Shown here: positions 6,542-15,522 of the stretch, piece by piece
Layout of the letters: each line of letters begins with the position of its first letter
Numbering within the stretch: the stretch's first letter is position 1
DNA from: CAZFQD01 sp964520885
GTDB taxonomy: Bacteria; Bacillota; Clostridia; Oscillospirales; SIG519
Reading direction: 5' to 3'
Assembly: GCA_964520885.1 (NCBI GenBank)
Contig: CAZFQD010000018.1
Span: forward strand, 1-23,091
DNA length: 23,091 bases
The notes under the pieces: model-generated
Databases searched by the model: none
Told to the model about the DNA's origin: nothing
The model's input: the letters and a program-made list of their open reading frames with translations, nothing else
Position numbers and translations under genes: made by a program

Positions 6542-9500
6542 ATGGCAAGTAAACTTCAAATGATAACCGAACTTAGTAAAAAAACTGCTCATAGCATTAC
6601 GGACAACCATGTTAATTGGATTTCATTTTTAACAACTGCTTCTTGGAACTATAAATACAAGTTTCAAGAACAGCTTTTAATTTTTGCTCAAAGACCGGGT
6701 GCTACCGCTTGCGCTCCCATCGAACTTTGGAATAATCTTGGAAGATGGGTAAACAAAGGCGCAAAAGGTATTGCCCTGATTGACGATAGTGACAGCACCT
6801 TTAAGCTAAGACATGTTTTTGATGTATCAGATACCAACAGCAGATATGAGCGACCGATACAGCTATGGAAAATGACAGAGCGTTATAAAGACAGCGTTAT
6901 CGAAGCACTTGAAAATAGCTTTGGCGAACTGCAAGATAGGAGTAGTTTTGTATCAGCAATTGTGTCTGCTGCCCATAATGCGGTAGATGACAACTTCACC
7001 GATTACTATTCGAATTTGTTAGATGTTCGTGAGGACAGCTTCTTGGAAGAACTTGACGAGCTAAATATTGAGGTTGAATTAAAAAGCGCACTTGAAAGCT
7101 CAGTAGCATATATGTTGCTTACCCGCCTCGGTATTGATGCAAACGATTATTATAAATTTGAAGATTTTAAGGCTGTATTTGATTTTAACACACCTGAAAC
7201 GGTAGCTGTTTTAGGTGATGCTACAAGTGATATTTCAGAAATGGCATTGCGAGAAATTACTGAAACCATTAAGAATCTTGAAAAAAGTAAAATCCGCACC
7301 TTTGCAGAAAAAGAGCAAAATGAGTATCATAATGATACGAATAAAACCGAAAGGAGCTTTGATTATGGAACTGACCTATACAATGCAGGGGGATTATCTT
7401 CTTCCCGACCTGACACTACCACAGGAACCGAAAATCGGGAAATATGGAATGCTGCGCAAAAAGTTTCTCAAAAATCACAAGAACGGGATTTACGCAGGGA
7501 TGATGATTTCAAACAAATTAATGAATCACCTATTGGAGATAGACACGATAGCAACACAGCAGATAGAGCTAATAATGGGACAGATGGCGAAAGCTCAGGG
7601 CGTGACAGAGATGCTGAAAGCATCCGACCAAATAAAATGGGTAGGACTGATGAACAACATCAAACACTCGGCGGAAGAAACAGTGCTGAGGGAGCTAATT
7701 TACAATTAGCCTATTATGATAGAGAAACGGAGGACAAAAGTCTTCCGTTTTTTCATTCTGATAGACTTATTAAAGAAATTCTAAAAACCTCGCCCCATCT
7801 TAAAGCTACAAAGAAAGAAATCGCTGAGTTTTTTGCAACGAGTGATGACGATAAAAGCCGTAAGGAATATATCAAAAGTATTTTTAATAACGACTATACC
7901 GAGATAACTGTAGATGGTGACCGTAGTGTAGGATATAAGACCTATCAGAATGTATTGCACCTTTGGGAAGGTAGCTACAATTCACGCACTTCACAGGGTT
8001 ATTACGACTGGGGCGTTATTGTAAATTACTTTGAGGGAATGATGCTCCTTAATGAGCTAACGGATACAATGAAGCCATTACCATCATTTAGTCAGCAAAT
8101 ATCGCTTATGGATGAAGTAGAGGAAGTAAAATCCCCTACTTTTTCTTTTAGTCAGGAGATTATAGATATTTGTCTGCAACGAGGTAGTGGAGTCGAAAGT
8201 GGCAAATATCGTATATATGAGCAGTTTGCAAAAAAGCAATCCGCCAATCAAAATGAACGGTTTCTATCTAATGAATACGGTATCGGTGGTGCTTCTCCTA
8301 TCATATCCGGCACAAATATTGGTGAGTGGCACGACGGCAAAGGTATTACTCTATCAAAAGGCGATGATAAGCTTACTCTTTCTTGGAGTAAAGTATCAAA
8401 ACGAATTGGCGAGCTTATTGTAGCAGACAGATATTTAAGCTCAAAGGAAAAAGAGTTTTATCCAACCTATCTGCAAAAACAAGAGGAAAAAACGCAAAAG
8501 GCTGAAGAAGAACGAATTGTATGGGATATTTTATCGGTAGCACCTACAGATAAAAATGCTGAGGACAAGTATTGGGATAACCAATACGAGGAGGATGAAT
8601 TAGCAAATTTTTATGGCGGTGATACCATAAATGAACGGCAAGAAATTGATGATGTTGAGGAAGAGCTTTTATCATATCAAGAGCAGCCTGTAAGGTATGC
8701 GTATCATCTTGGCGATATAGCGTATCTTGGTGCAAGTGAATATGAGGTTTTATCCTTTGATGAAAACACCGTGCGATTATTTGACAGCACTTTTCCTATG
8801 TTTAATAAGGAATTGCCACGAGATAATTTTGACCAAATGCTCCGTGAAAATCCGCTTAATGACCATTTTAAAACCGTAGAAAAAGCACCACAAAAGGAAC
8901 TTGAAAGTAACAACAATGCAAAGCCTGTTGGCAGAATTGATTATCTTGGTAACAATGGCAAAGTTGGTGAGTCTATTGAATATACCAATGCTGAGAAATT
9001 TATAAGTGACATCAAAGATGAAAACTTCTATGGTGTACCAATAGATATTACCGTTTATCGTGATGCTGTAACTAAAGAGCACATTCAAACAGATTGGGTA
9101 AATGACCTTGATCCTCCACCGCAAGGGTTTCAGTATGAAGATTATCCTATTAAAGAAGTTGAGCAAATTCCTGATATAACTGAAACACAAAACCAGCCCA
9201 TTACCCCTTCTTGGGAACAACCAAAAAACAAGAGAAGAGTTCAGCCGTTTGATTTACACCCTGAGATACCAAATGTCGATCGTATAAACTACCATATTAT
9301 AAATGATGAACTTGGATTTGGCGGTGCAAAAGAGAAGTTTGCAAATAATCTTACAGCGATTAAGCTATTAAAACAACTCGAAAGCGAAGATCGCTATGCT
9401 TCAACGGCGGAACAAGAAATCCTTTCTAATTATATTGGCTTTGGTGGCTTGTCACAAGCATTTGATAACAAAAATGGTGCTTGGGCAAATGAGTATATTG

Positions 9501-12500
9501 GGCTGAAAACACTGCTTGATGAAAGCGAATATTCAGCCGCAAGAGAATCCACATTGACCGCCTTCTACACCTCTCCTGTTGTTATTCGAGCAATGTATAA
9601 AGCAATGGAAAATATGGGCTTTAAGAATGGAAATATCTTAGAGCCATCCTGTGGCACAGGTAACTTTCTCGGTATGCTTCCTGACAGTATGGCAGATTCA
9701 AAGTTGTATGGCGTTGAGCTTGATAACATAACAGGCAGAATTGCACAGCAGCTATATCAAAAATCAAGTATTGCGGTGCAAGGCTTTGAGAAAACAAACC
9801 TACCCGATAGCTTCTTTGACCTCGCTATTGGTAATGTGCCATTTGGGCAGTTTAAGGTTGCAGACAAACGATATGATAAGCATAATTTTCTCATACACGA
9901 TTATTTCTTTGCCAAAACATTAGACAAGGTTCGTCCCGGTGGTGTGGTTGCTTTTATTACCTCAAAAGGCACACTCGATAAGGAAAATTCTGCGGTTAGA
10001 AAGTACATTGCACAAAGAGCCGATTTACTTGGTGCTATTCGTCTACCAAACAATGCTTTTAAGGCAAACGCAAGCACAGAGGTTACCGCAGATATTATCT
10101 TCTTGCAAAAGAGAGACCGAATTATCGACACCCAGCCAGATTGGGTACATTTAGGCAAAGATAGCAACGGAATTTCAATGAATAGCTACTTCTTAGAAAA
10201 CCCCGATATGCTTATGGGCGAAATGGTAATGGAATCAGCACAATATGGTATGGATAGCACTTGTAAACCTTATGATGGTGCTAATCTTGAAACAATGCTA
10301 AATGATGCTATTGCCAATATCCACGCAGAGATAACTGAGTTAGAATATGAAGATTTAAGCGATGACGAGGATAAATCTATATCAGCGGACTTTAATGTTC
10401 GTAACTTTAGCTACACTCTTGTAAATGACAATTTGTATTTTCGTGAAAACTCCCGTATGAACCCTGTGGAGGTATCAGTTACCGCAGAAAATCGCATAAA
10501 GGGAATGCTCGAAATCCGTGATTGTGTCCGCAATCTAATTGAATATCAAATTGAGGATTATTCTGATATAGACATTAAAACAGAACAAGATAAGCTAAAC
10601 CGCTTGTATGATGCCTTTACCAAAAAGTATGGCTTAATAAACAGTAGAGCCAATAATATGGCGTTTTCTGAGGATAGCTCCTATTGCCTACTCTGTTCTC
10701 TTGAAGTTCTTGATGAATACGGTGAGCTTGCGAGAAAAGCGGATATGTTCACCAAACGCACAATAAAGCAGCATACTACCGTTACCTCTGTTGATACTGC
10801 AAGCGAAGCATTGGCATTATCCATTGCTGAAAGAGCCCAAGTTGATATGGGCTTTATGCAGAGCTTAATGGGCAAATCACAAGAAGAACTTGAAAGCGAG
10901 CTTGCAGGGGTTATTTTCAGAAATCCTACTCTATCAACCGATACAGAGCCACATTATGAAACGGCAGATGAATATCTATCTAGTAATGTTCGTGAAAAGC
11001 TAAATATCGCAAAGCAATTTGCAAACATTCAGCCTGATCTCTATTCCGTCAATGTAAGCGCACTTGAGGCTGTACAGCCAAAGGATTTGACTGCAAGTGA
11101 AATTAGCGTACGATTGGGTGCTACTTGGTTGCCACCGGAAATCTGTCAGCTGTTTATGTTTGAACTGTTCGGCACTCCTCGCTATTTGCAATGGGATATG
11201 AAGGTGCATTATTCTAACCTAACCTCTGAATGGAATATTGAAGGCAAAAGTCGTGACAGAGCAAACATTAAATCCAATAACACCTACGGCACAAATCGCA
11301 TAAATGGTTACAAAATTATTGAGGAAACTCTAAACCTTAAAGATGTTCGCATCTTTGATTATGTTGAAGATGCTGAGGGCAAAAAGCAACAGGTGCTAAA
11401 CAAGAAAGAAACCACTATTGCACAGCAAAAGCAGGAGCTTATTAAGGCTCAGTTTGCAGAGTGGATTTGGAAAGACCCTGAACGTAGAGAAAAGCTATGC
11501 AGATTGTATAACGATAAGTTTAACAGTCTAAGACCTCGTGAGTATGATGGTAGTCATATTAAATTTAGCGGTATTAACCCCGAGATAAGCCTTAGACCAC
11601 ACCAAGTTAATGCTATTGCTCACATTATGTATGGAGGAAACACTCTCCTTGCACACGTAGTTGGTGCCGGAAAGACTTTTGAGATGGTGGCAGCTTCAAT
11701 GGAAGGCAAACGACTTGGGATTTGTCAAAAGAGTTTGTTTGTAGTTCCTAATCATTTGACCGAACAATGGGCTTCCGAGTTCTTGCAGTTATATCCTTCA
11801 GCTAATATATTAGTTGCAACGAAAAAGGATTTTGAAACAAAAAACCGCAAGAAATTCTGTGGTCGTATTGCCACTGGTGATTATGATGCTGTCATTATTG
11901 GGCATTCGCAGTTTGAAAAAATTCCAATGAGTATAGAAAGACAGCATGCTATTTTACAGCAGCAACTTGACGAAATCACCAATGGTATTGCAGAGCTTAA
12001 AAGCAATCGTGGGGAAAACTTCTCTATTAAACAGCTTGAAAAAACTAAGAAATCTATAAAGCTCAAGCTTGATAAGCTCAACGACCAATCAAGAAAAGAT
12101 GACGTTGTAACCTTTGAGGAGCTTGGTGTTGATCGCATTTTCATCGACGAGGCACACTATTACAAAAATTTATTCTTATATACCAAAATGCGTAATGTAG
12201 GTGGTATTGCACAGACAGAAGCACAGAAAAGTTCAGACCTATTTATGAAATGTCGTTATCTTGATGAGTTAACAGGTGGTCGTGGAATTATCTTTGCAAC
12301 AGGAACACCTATTAGTAATTCAATGACTGAAATGTATACTATGCAGAGGTATTTGCAATATAACACCCTTGCAAGAAACGGCTTACAGCATTTCGACTCT
12401 TGGGCATCCACCTTTGGCGAAACTGTTACAGCTATTGAGCTTGCACCCGAAGGCACAGGATACAGAGCAAAAACACGCTTTGCTAAGTTCTATAACCTAC

Positions 12501-14062
12501 CTGAGCTAATGTCAATGTTCAAGGATGTTGCCGATATTCAAACTGCGGATATGCTAAACCTTCCTGTGCCAAAGGCTAATTACCACAATGTAGTTATAAA
12601 GCCGAGTGAACAGCAAAAAGAAATGGTTGCAAGCCTTGCTGAGCGTGCTGACCGTGTTCGTAATAGAATGGTTGATGCTTCTGTTGACAATATGCTACTC
12701 ATTACAAACGACGGACGAAAATTAGCTCTTGACCAAAGACTATCCAATGAAATGCTACCCGATTTTGAGAAAAGCAAGGTAGCTATTTGTGCTATCAACA
12801 TTTTTGATGTTTGGGAAAGACATAAGGATAAATCCTTAGCACAGCTTGTTTTCTGTGACCTATCCACCCCTCATTATAATGGCTCTTTTAATGTGTATGA
12901 CGATATTAAGAATAAGCTAAAGGATAAAGGCATCCCAGAAGATGAGATTTCATTTATTCACGATGCTAATACCGAAATACAGAAAAAAGAGCTTTTTGGA
13001 AAAGTCCGAAACGGTCAGATTAGAGTGCTTATTGGTTCAACGCAAAAAATGGGATCTGGCACAAATGTTCAGCACAAACTCGTAGCACTCCACGATTTAG
13101 ATTGCCCGTGGAGACCTTCAGATTTGGAGCAGCGCTCGGGAAGAATCTTACGACAAGGCAACACAAACCCCGAAGTTGAGATATTCCGATATGTTACAGA
13201 GCAAACCTTTGATGCCTATTTGTATCAACTTGTAGAGAATAAACAGAAGTTCATTTCACAGATTATGACTTCGAAATCAGCTGTTCGTTCTGCGGAGGAC
13301 ATTGATGAAACTGCTCTTTCGTATGCAGAAATAAAAGCACTCGCTACAGGTAATCCATATATAAAGGAAAAAATGGACTTGGATATTTATGTAGCAAGAC
13401 TCCGGCTCTTAAAGGCAAACCACCTAAGTCAGCGTTATTCTTTGGAAGACCAAATCATCAAGTATTTCCCTCAGCAGATTAAATCTACAGAGGAACGCAT
13501 TAAAGGTTATAAGTCAGATATGGTAAAGCTTTTAGAGCACACAAAACCAAACGAGGATAAATTCTCACCAATGGTTGTATTGAGTGTAACCTATACTGAA
13601 AAAGCAGAAGCCGGAAAAGCAATCATTGAAGCCTGCAAAAAGATGACGAACCCAGACCCGATAATAATTGGCGAATATCGTGGCTTTACAATGGAACTTT
13701 CCTTTGACAGCTTTAGCCGTGAATACAAGCTATCTCTTAAAAATGAGCTTAGCCACTGCGTAGCTCTTGGCTCTGATATTCACGGTAATATCACTCGTAT
13801 TGATAATGCTTTGGATGGCTTTGAAACTAAAATGCAAGCTTGCGAGGAAATGCTTTCTAATACCAAAACACAACTTGAAAATGCGAAAAGCGAGGTAGAA
13901 AGATCATTTGTGCAAGAGGATGAATTGAAAACTAAATCCGCAAGACTTGATGAGCTTAATATCTTACTCAATATGGATCAAAAGGATAACGAGCTTGTTG
14001 ACACAGAGCCTGAAGAAACAGCAGACGAGCCTGAAAAAAAAGAACGAAATTTAGAAAGGTAG
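6542..14062 (+). CDS. Giant ArdC-like / DNA methylase / SNF2-type helicase fusion
   Basis: 2506 residues, one of the hallmark giant proteins of Tn1549-type ICEs. Order of parts: an ArdC-like N-terminal region (about 10-110; EQLLIFAQRPGA, then GRWVNKGAKGIALID); a polar, low-complexity linker (about 275-390) that also encodes TnpV in another frame; middle regions of unknown type; an N6-adenine methylase core with SAM motif EPSCGTGNF at 1034-1042 and a variant NPPF motif, NVPF, at 1098-1101; and a superfamily 2 helicase with Walker A GAGKT 1708-1712, DEAH 1869-1872, TGTP 1920-1923 and QRSGRILRQG 2197-2206. The last 250 residues look coiled-coil. It probably protects or remodels incoming DNA; enzyme activity is unproved. 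Its final codons provide the ribosome binding site of the next gene. Confidence 0.92.
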   Translation: MASKLQMITELSKKTAHSITDNHVNWISFLTTASWNYKYKFQEQLLIFAQRPGATACAPIELWNNLGRWVNKGAKGIALIDDSDSTFKLRHVFDVSDTNSRYERPIQLWKMTERYKDSVIEALENSFGELQDRSSFVSAIVSAAHNAVDDNFTDYYSNLLDVREDSFLEELDELNIEVELKSALESSVAYMLLTRLGIDANDYYKFEDFKAVFDFNTPETVAVLGDATSDISEMALREITETIKNLEKSKIRTFAEKEQNEYHNDTNKTERSFDYGTDLYNAGGLSSSRPDTTTGTENREIWNAAQKVSQKSQERDLRRDDDFKQINESPIGDRHDSNTADRANNGTDGESSGRDRDAESIRPNKMGRTDEQHQTLGGRNSAEGANLQLAYYDRETEDKSLPFFHSDRLIKEILKTSPHLKATKKEIAEFFATSDDDKSRKEYIKSIFNNDYTEITVDGDRSVGYKTYQNVLHLWEGSYNSRTSQGYYDWGVIVNYFEGMMLLNELTDTMKPLPSFSQQISLMDEVEEVKSPTFSFSQEIIDICLQRGSGVESGKYRIYEQFAKKQSANQNERFLSNEYGIGGASPIISGTNIGEWHDGKGITLSKGDDKLTLSWSKVSKRIGELIVADRYLSSKEKEFYPTYLQKQEEKTQKAEEERIVWDILSVAPTDKNAEDKYWDNQYEEDELANFYGGDTINERQEIDDVEEELLSYQEQPVRYAYHLGDIAYLGASEYEVLSFDENTVRLFDSTFPMFNKELPRDNFDQMLRENPLNDHFKTVEKAPQKELESNNNAKPVGRIDYLGNNGKVGESIEYTNAEKFISDIKDENFYGVPIDITVYRDAVTKEHIQTDWVNDLDPPPQGFQYEDYPIKEVEQIPDITETQNQPITPSWEQPKNKRRVQPFDLHPEIPNVDRINYHIINDELGFGGAKEKFANNLTAIKLLKQLESEDRYASTAEQEILSNYIGFGGLSQAFDNKNGAWANEYIGLKTLLDESEYSAARESTLTAFYTSPVVIRAMYKAMENMGFKNGNILEPSCGTGNFLGMLPDSMADSKLYGVELDNITGRIAQQLYQKSSIAVQGFEKTNLPDSFFDLAIGNVPFGQFKVADKRYDKHNFLIHDYFFAKTLDKVRPGGVVAFITSKGTLDKENSAVRKYIAQRADLLGAIRLPNNAFKANASTEVTADIIFLQKRDRIIDTQPDWVHLGKDSNGISMNSYFLENPDMLMGEMVMESAQYGMDSTCKPYDGANLETMLNDAIANIHAEITELEYEDLSDDEDKSISADFNVRNFSYTLVNDNLYFRENSRMNPVEVSVTAENRIKGMLEIRDCVRNLIEYQIEDYSDIDIKTEQDKLNRLYDAFTKKYGLINSRANNMAFSEDSSYCLLCSLEVLDEYGELARKADMFTKRTIKQHTTVTSVDTASEALALSIAERAQVDMGFMQSLMGKSQEELESELAGVIFRNPTLSTDTEPHYETADEYLSSNVREKLNIAKQFANIQPDLYSVNVSALEAVQPKDLTASEISVRLGATWLPPEICQLFMFELFGTPRYLQWDMKVHYSNLTSEWNIEGKSRDRANIKSNNTYGTNRINGYKIIEETLNLKDVRIFDYVEDAEGKKQQVLNKKETTIAQQKQELIKAQFAEWIWKDPERREKLCRLYNDKFNSLRPREYDGSHIKFSGINPEISLRPHQVNAIAHIMYGGNTLLAHVVGAGKTFEMVAASMEGKRLGICQKSLFVVPNHLTEQWASEFLQLYPSANILVATKKDFETKNRKKFCGRIATGDYDAVIIGHSQFEKIPMSIERQHAILQQQLDEITNGIAELKSNRGENFSIKQLEKTKKSIKLKLDKLNDQSRKDDVVTFEELGVDRIFIDEAHYYKNLFLYTKMRNVGGIAQTEAQKSSDLFMKCRYLDELTGGRGIIFATGTPISNSMTEMYTMQRYLQYNTLARNGLQHFDSWASTFGETVTAIELAPEGTGYRAKTRFAKFYNLPELMSMFKDVADIQTADMLNLPVPKANYHNVVIKPSEQQKEMVASLAERADRVRNRMVDASVDNMLLITNDGRKLALDQRLSNEMLPDFEKSKVAICAINIFDVWERHKDKSLAQLVFCDLSTPHYNGSFNVYDDIKNKLKDKGIPEDEISFIHDANTEIQKKELFGKVRNGQIRVLIGSTQKMGSGTNVQHKLVALHDLDCPWRPSDLEQRSGRILRQGNTNPEVEIFRYVTEQTFDAYLYQLVENKQKFISQIMTSKSAVRSAEDIDETALSYAEIKALATGNPYIKEKMDLDIYVARLRLLKANHLSQRYSLEDQIIKYFPQQIKSTEERIKGYKSDMVKLLEHTKPNEDKFSPMVVLSVTYTEKAEAGKAIIEACKKMTNPDPIIIGEYRGFTMELSFDSFSREYKLSLKNELSHCVALGSDIHGNITRIDNALDGFETKMQACEEMLSNTKTQLENAKSEVERSFVQEDELKTKSARLDELNILLNMDQKDNELVDTEPEETADEPEKKERNLER
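7324..7338. promoter_or_regulatory. Palindrome upstream of tnpV, possible operator
   Basis: GTATCAT and ATGATAC form a perfect 7-bp inverted repeat around one base, ending 11 bases before the tnpV ribosome binding site. A poor TATCAT with TTTGCA 18 bases earlier could be promoter boxes, but neither is close to consensus. It may be a binding site or a short mRNA hairpin that controls tnpV translation. Confidence 0.35.
7365..7709 (+). CDS. tnpV: TnpV-family protein nested inside the helicase gene
   Basis: 114 residues in the +1 frame relative to the helicase gene that wholly contains it. AAAGGAG (7350-7356) lies eight bases before the ATG. The start MELTYTMQGDYLLPDLTLP, the IGKYGMLRKKFLKNHK stretch, the repeated hydrophobic helices and the ending DQIKWVGLMNNIKHSAEETV match the transposon-encoded TnpV family as I know it. 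TnpV proteins are small helical proteins found with clostridial mobile elements; their function is not established. An intrinsic terminator follows 15 bases after the stop. The surrounding helicase frame is open throughout and here encodes only a polar linker, so both frames appear intact. A chance open frame would not carry a recognisable family sequence, ribosome binding site and terminator together. Confidence 0.85.
   Translation: MELTYTMQGDYLLPDLTLPQEPKIGKYGMLRKKFLKNHKNGIYAGMMISNKLMNHLLEIDTIATQQIELIMGQMAKAQGVTEMLKASDQIKWVGLMNNIKHSAEETVLRELIYN
7725..7753 (+). terminator. Intrinsic terminator after tnpV, inside the helicase gene
   Basis: AAACGGAGGAC (7725-7735) and GTCTTCCGTTT (7740-7750) form an 11-bp stem with one G-U pair and an AAAA loop, ending in six T (7748-7753). 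In the helicase frame these bases encode ETEDKSLPFF. It follows the tnpV stop by 15 bases. It would stop transcripts of tnpV, and perhaps some helicase mRNA when it is not covered by translating ribosomes. Confidence 0.75.
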
Positions 14063-14068
14063 GGAAAT

Positions 14069-14413
14069 ATGGATAAGGAACAAAAAACAAATCAAATGCT
14101 TTATGAAAAAATGGCACTGGAACAAAAGCTTTTTGTAGCCGAACTTAAAAGTTCAAGTCCGGAAAAGATTATTGAAAAGGCATATGAATTTGTAATGCGT
14201 GAGGACATTTTACTTGCGGTTGAGGGTGATGATTTATTGATTCCCAAAGCAAAAGCACTACTAAAGCTTGATAAACCATTAGATGCAATTTATCATGAAT
14301 GGCTTGATAATGATTTTACTCATATGGATATGGTTAGAGATACCATTTCAGATTGTGCTGATTATCATATTAAGTATCAAAAGGATAAACTTAATAAAGG
14401 CACTGAAAGGTAA
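14069..14413 (+). CDS. DUF3848 family protein
   Basis: 114 residues, close to the normal size of DUF3848 proteins, which I recognise from LYEKMALEQ at the N-terminus, YEFVMREDILL in the middle and the C-terminal HMDMVRDTISDCADYHIK. It is predicted to be fully helical and soluble, with no catalytic motif. Members regularly sit just downstream of the giant helicase in Tn1549-type elements. It starts six bases after the helicase stop, and its Shine-Dalgarno is the AGAAAGG that ends that gene, so expression should be coupled. Its own end, GAA AGG TAA, in turn serves the Toprim gene. Biochemical role is unknown. Confidence 0.85.
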   Translation: MDKEQKTNQMLYEKMALEQKLFVAELKSSSPEKIIEKAYEFVMREDILLAVEGDDLLIPKAKALLKLDKPLDAIYHEWLDNDFTHMDMVRDTISDCADYHIKYQKDKLNKGTER

Positions 14414-14421
14414 GTGTTATA

Positions 14422-15384
14422 ATGCCATATGTTGAACCCGAAGCAATATTGCATGCCAAACAAATGGATGTACTCACTTATCTGCAAAACTATGAGCCAA
14501 ATGAGCTTGTTCATGTATCAGGTAATGTTTATTGCACTAAAACACACGATAGCCTGAAAATCTCAAACGGCAAATGGTGTTGGTTTTCAAGAGGTATTGG
14601 CGGTAAATCTGCTCTTGATTATCTTATCAAGGTTAAGGAGTTATCTTTTATAGAAGCAGTTGAACAGATTGTAGGACAGGCAGCTGTAAGGTCACCTGTT
14701 TTTAAAGACCAAGAAAACAAAAATCAAGATAAAAAATTAATCCTGCCGAAAAGGAATGAGAATAATGAAAAGGTAAAGTCTTATCTTGAAGGTCGTGGTA
14801 TTCACACGGTAATAATAGATTACTGTATTAAAACAAAACGCCTATATGAAGAGAGCAAATATCATAATGCAGTATTTGTTGGTTGCGATTTAGAGGGCGT
14901 ACCACGATATGGTGTGGTTCGTGGGACAAGTGGAATAAGGTATTTAGGTGAAGTGCTTGGTAGTGATAAGCACTTCTCTTTTTCTATTCCTGCACGAGAA
15001 GAATCAGATGCTTTACACTTGTTTGAAAGTGCTATTGATTTATTATCATTTGCTACTTTAGAACTTATTGAGGGTAGAGATTGGAGAGGTGTAAATCAAT
15101 TGTCACTTGCAGGAGTTTGCCCACCCAAAAAAGATGGCACACAAATGAACACACCTATTGCACTGTCCCAATATCTCAAAGACCGCCCACATATCAAAAC
15201 TATAAAGCTACACCTTGATAATGATACTATTGGCAGAATAGCAACAAAGGCTTTGGTGGCTACACTTTCTAATGATTATACCGTTATCGATGAGCCGCCT
15301 AAAAATGGCAAGGACTACAATGACCAACTATGTAATTTGGTTGGATTATCTTTAAAAAATCAAATTGAAAATTATATACGATAG
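14422..15384 (+). CDS. DUF3991/Toprim domain protein, primase-like
   Basis: 320 residues. The first 90 form a DUF3991 or CHC2-like region (KQMDVLTYLQNYEP, then KWCWFSRGIGGKSALDYLI) resembling the zinc-binding front of DnaG-type primases but with few cysteines, so zinc binding is doubtful. A Toprim fold follows, with a glutamate motif LFESAIDLLS (E202) and LDNDTIG carrying D266 and D268, the expected metal-binding acids. Such proteins may prime the complementary strand after conjugative transfer or act as nicking or topoisomerase-like enzymes; the reaction here is untested. It begins eight bases after the DUF3848 stop. A terminator-like hairpin lies inside the gene at 14950-14985. The AbiE unit follows it. 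Confidence 0.85.
   Translation: MPYVEPEAILHAKQMDVLTYLQNYEPNELVHVSGNVYCTKTHDSLKISNGKWCWFSRGIGGKSALDYLIKVKELSFIEAVEQIVGQAAVRSPVFKDQENKNQDKKLILPKRNENNEKVKSYLEGRGIHTVIIDYCIKTKRLYEESKYHNAVFVGCDLEGVPRYGVVRGTSGIRYLGEVLGSDKHFSFSIPAREESDALHLFESAIDLLSFATLELIEGRDWRGVNQLSLAGVCPPKKDGTQMNTPIALSQYLKDRPHIKTIKLHLDNDTIGRIATKALVATLSNDYTVIDEPPKNGKDYNDQLCNLVGLSLKNQIENYIR
14950..14985 (+). other. Terminator-like hairpin inside the Toprim gene
   Basis: GAAGTGCTT (14950-14958) and AAGCACTTC (14968-14976) pair perfectly over 9 bp around a 9-base loop, followed by the U-rich TCTTTTTCT. The bases also encode residues around GEVLGSDKHFSF. Whether it ends transcription within a translated gene is unknown. Confidence 0.4.
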
Positions 15385-15435
15385 TATTTATATTTTCGTC
15401 CAAAGATATTGATTAAAAAGTCATTTCGCGTTGAA

Positions 15436-15454
15436 ATTCAAAAATATTTTGAAT
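15436..15454. promoter_or_regulatory. Inverted repeat upstream of the abiE promoter
   Basis: ATTCAAAA (15436-15443) and TTTTGAAT (15447-15454) form a perfect 8-bp inverted repeat with a 3-base centre, 15 bases before the -35 box. In studied AbiE systems the AbiEi antitoxin binds inverted repeats at its own promoter, so this is a likely operator. Confidence 0.5.
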
Positions 15455-15469
15455 ATTACGCTTTAACTG

Positions 15470-15509
15470 TTGATATTTAAGCAACAATGTGATATAATTC
15501 AAATATCAA
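15470..15509 (+). promoter_or_regulatory. abiE promoter with embedded inverted repeat
   Basis: TTGATA (15470-15475) and a consensus TATAAT (15493-15498) are separated by exactly 17 bases, a strong housekeeping sigma-factor promoter. The boxes sit within a second perfect inverted repeat, TTGATATTT (15470-15478) with AAATATCAA (15501-15509). A dimeric repressor on these arms would cover the -35 box and the transcription start, which fits antitoxin autoregulation. Confidence 0.75.
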
Positions 15510-15522
15510 AGGGGGCGAAAAA

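Noticed and set aside
8187..8423. 78-residue forward frame inside the helicase gene, considered as a second nested gene
   Set aside because: Unlike tnpV it has no good ribosome binding site, no terminator and no recognisable family sequence.
8777..9220. 147-residue reverse frame in the helicase gene
   Set aside because: Composition is that of antisense AT-rich coding sequence (many I, F, L, K), with no start signal or known motif.
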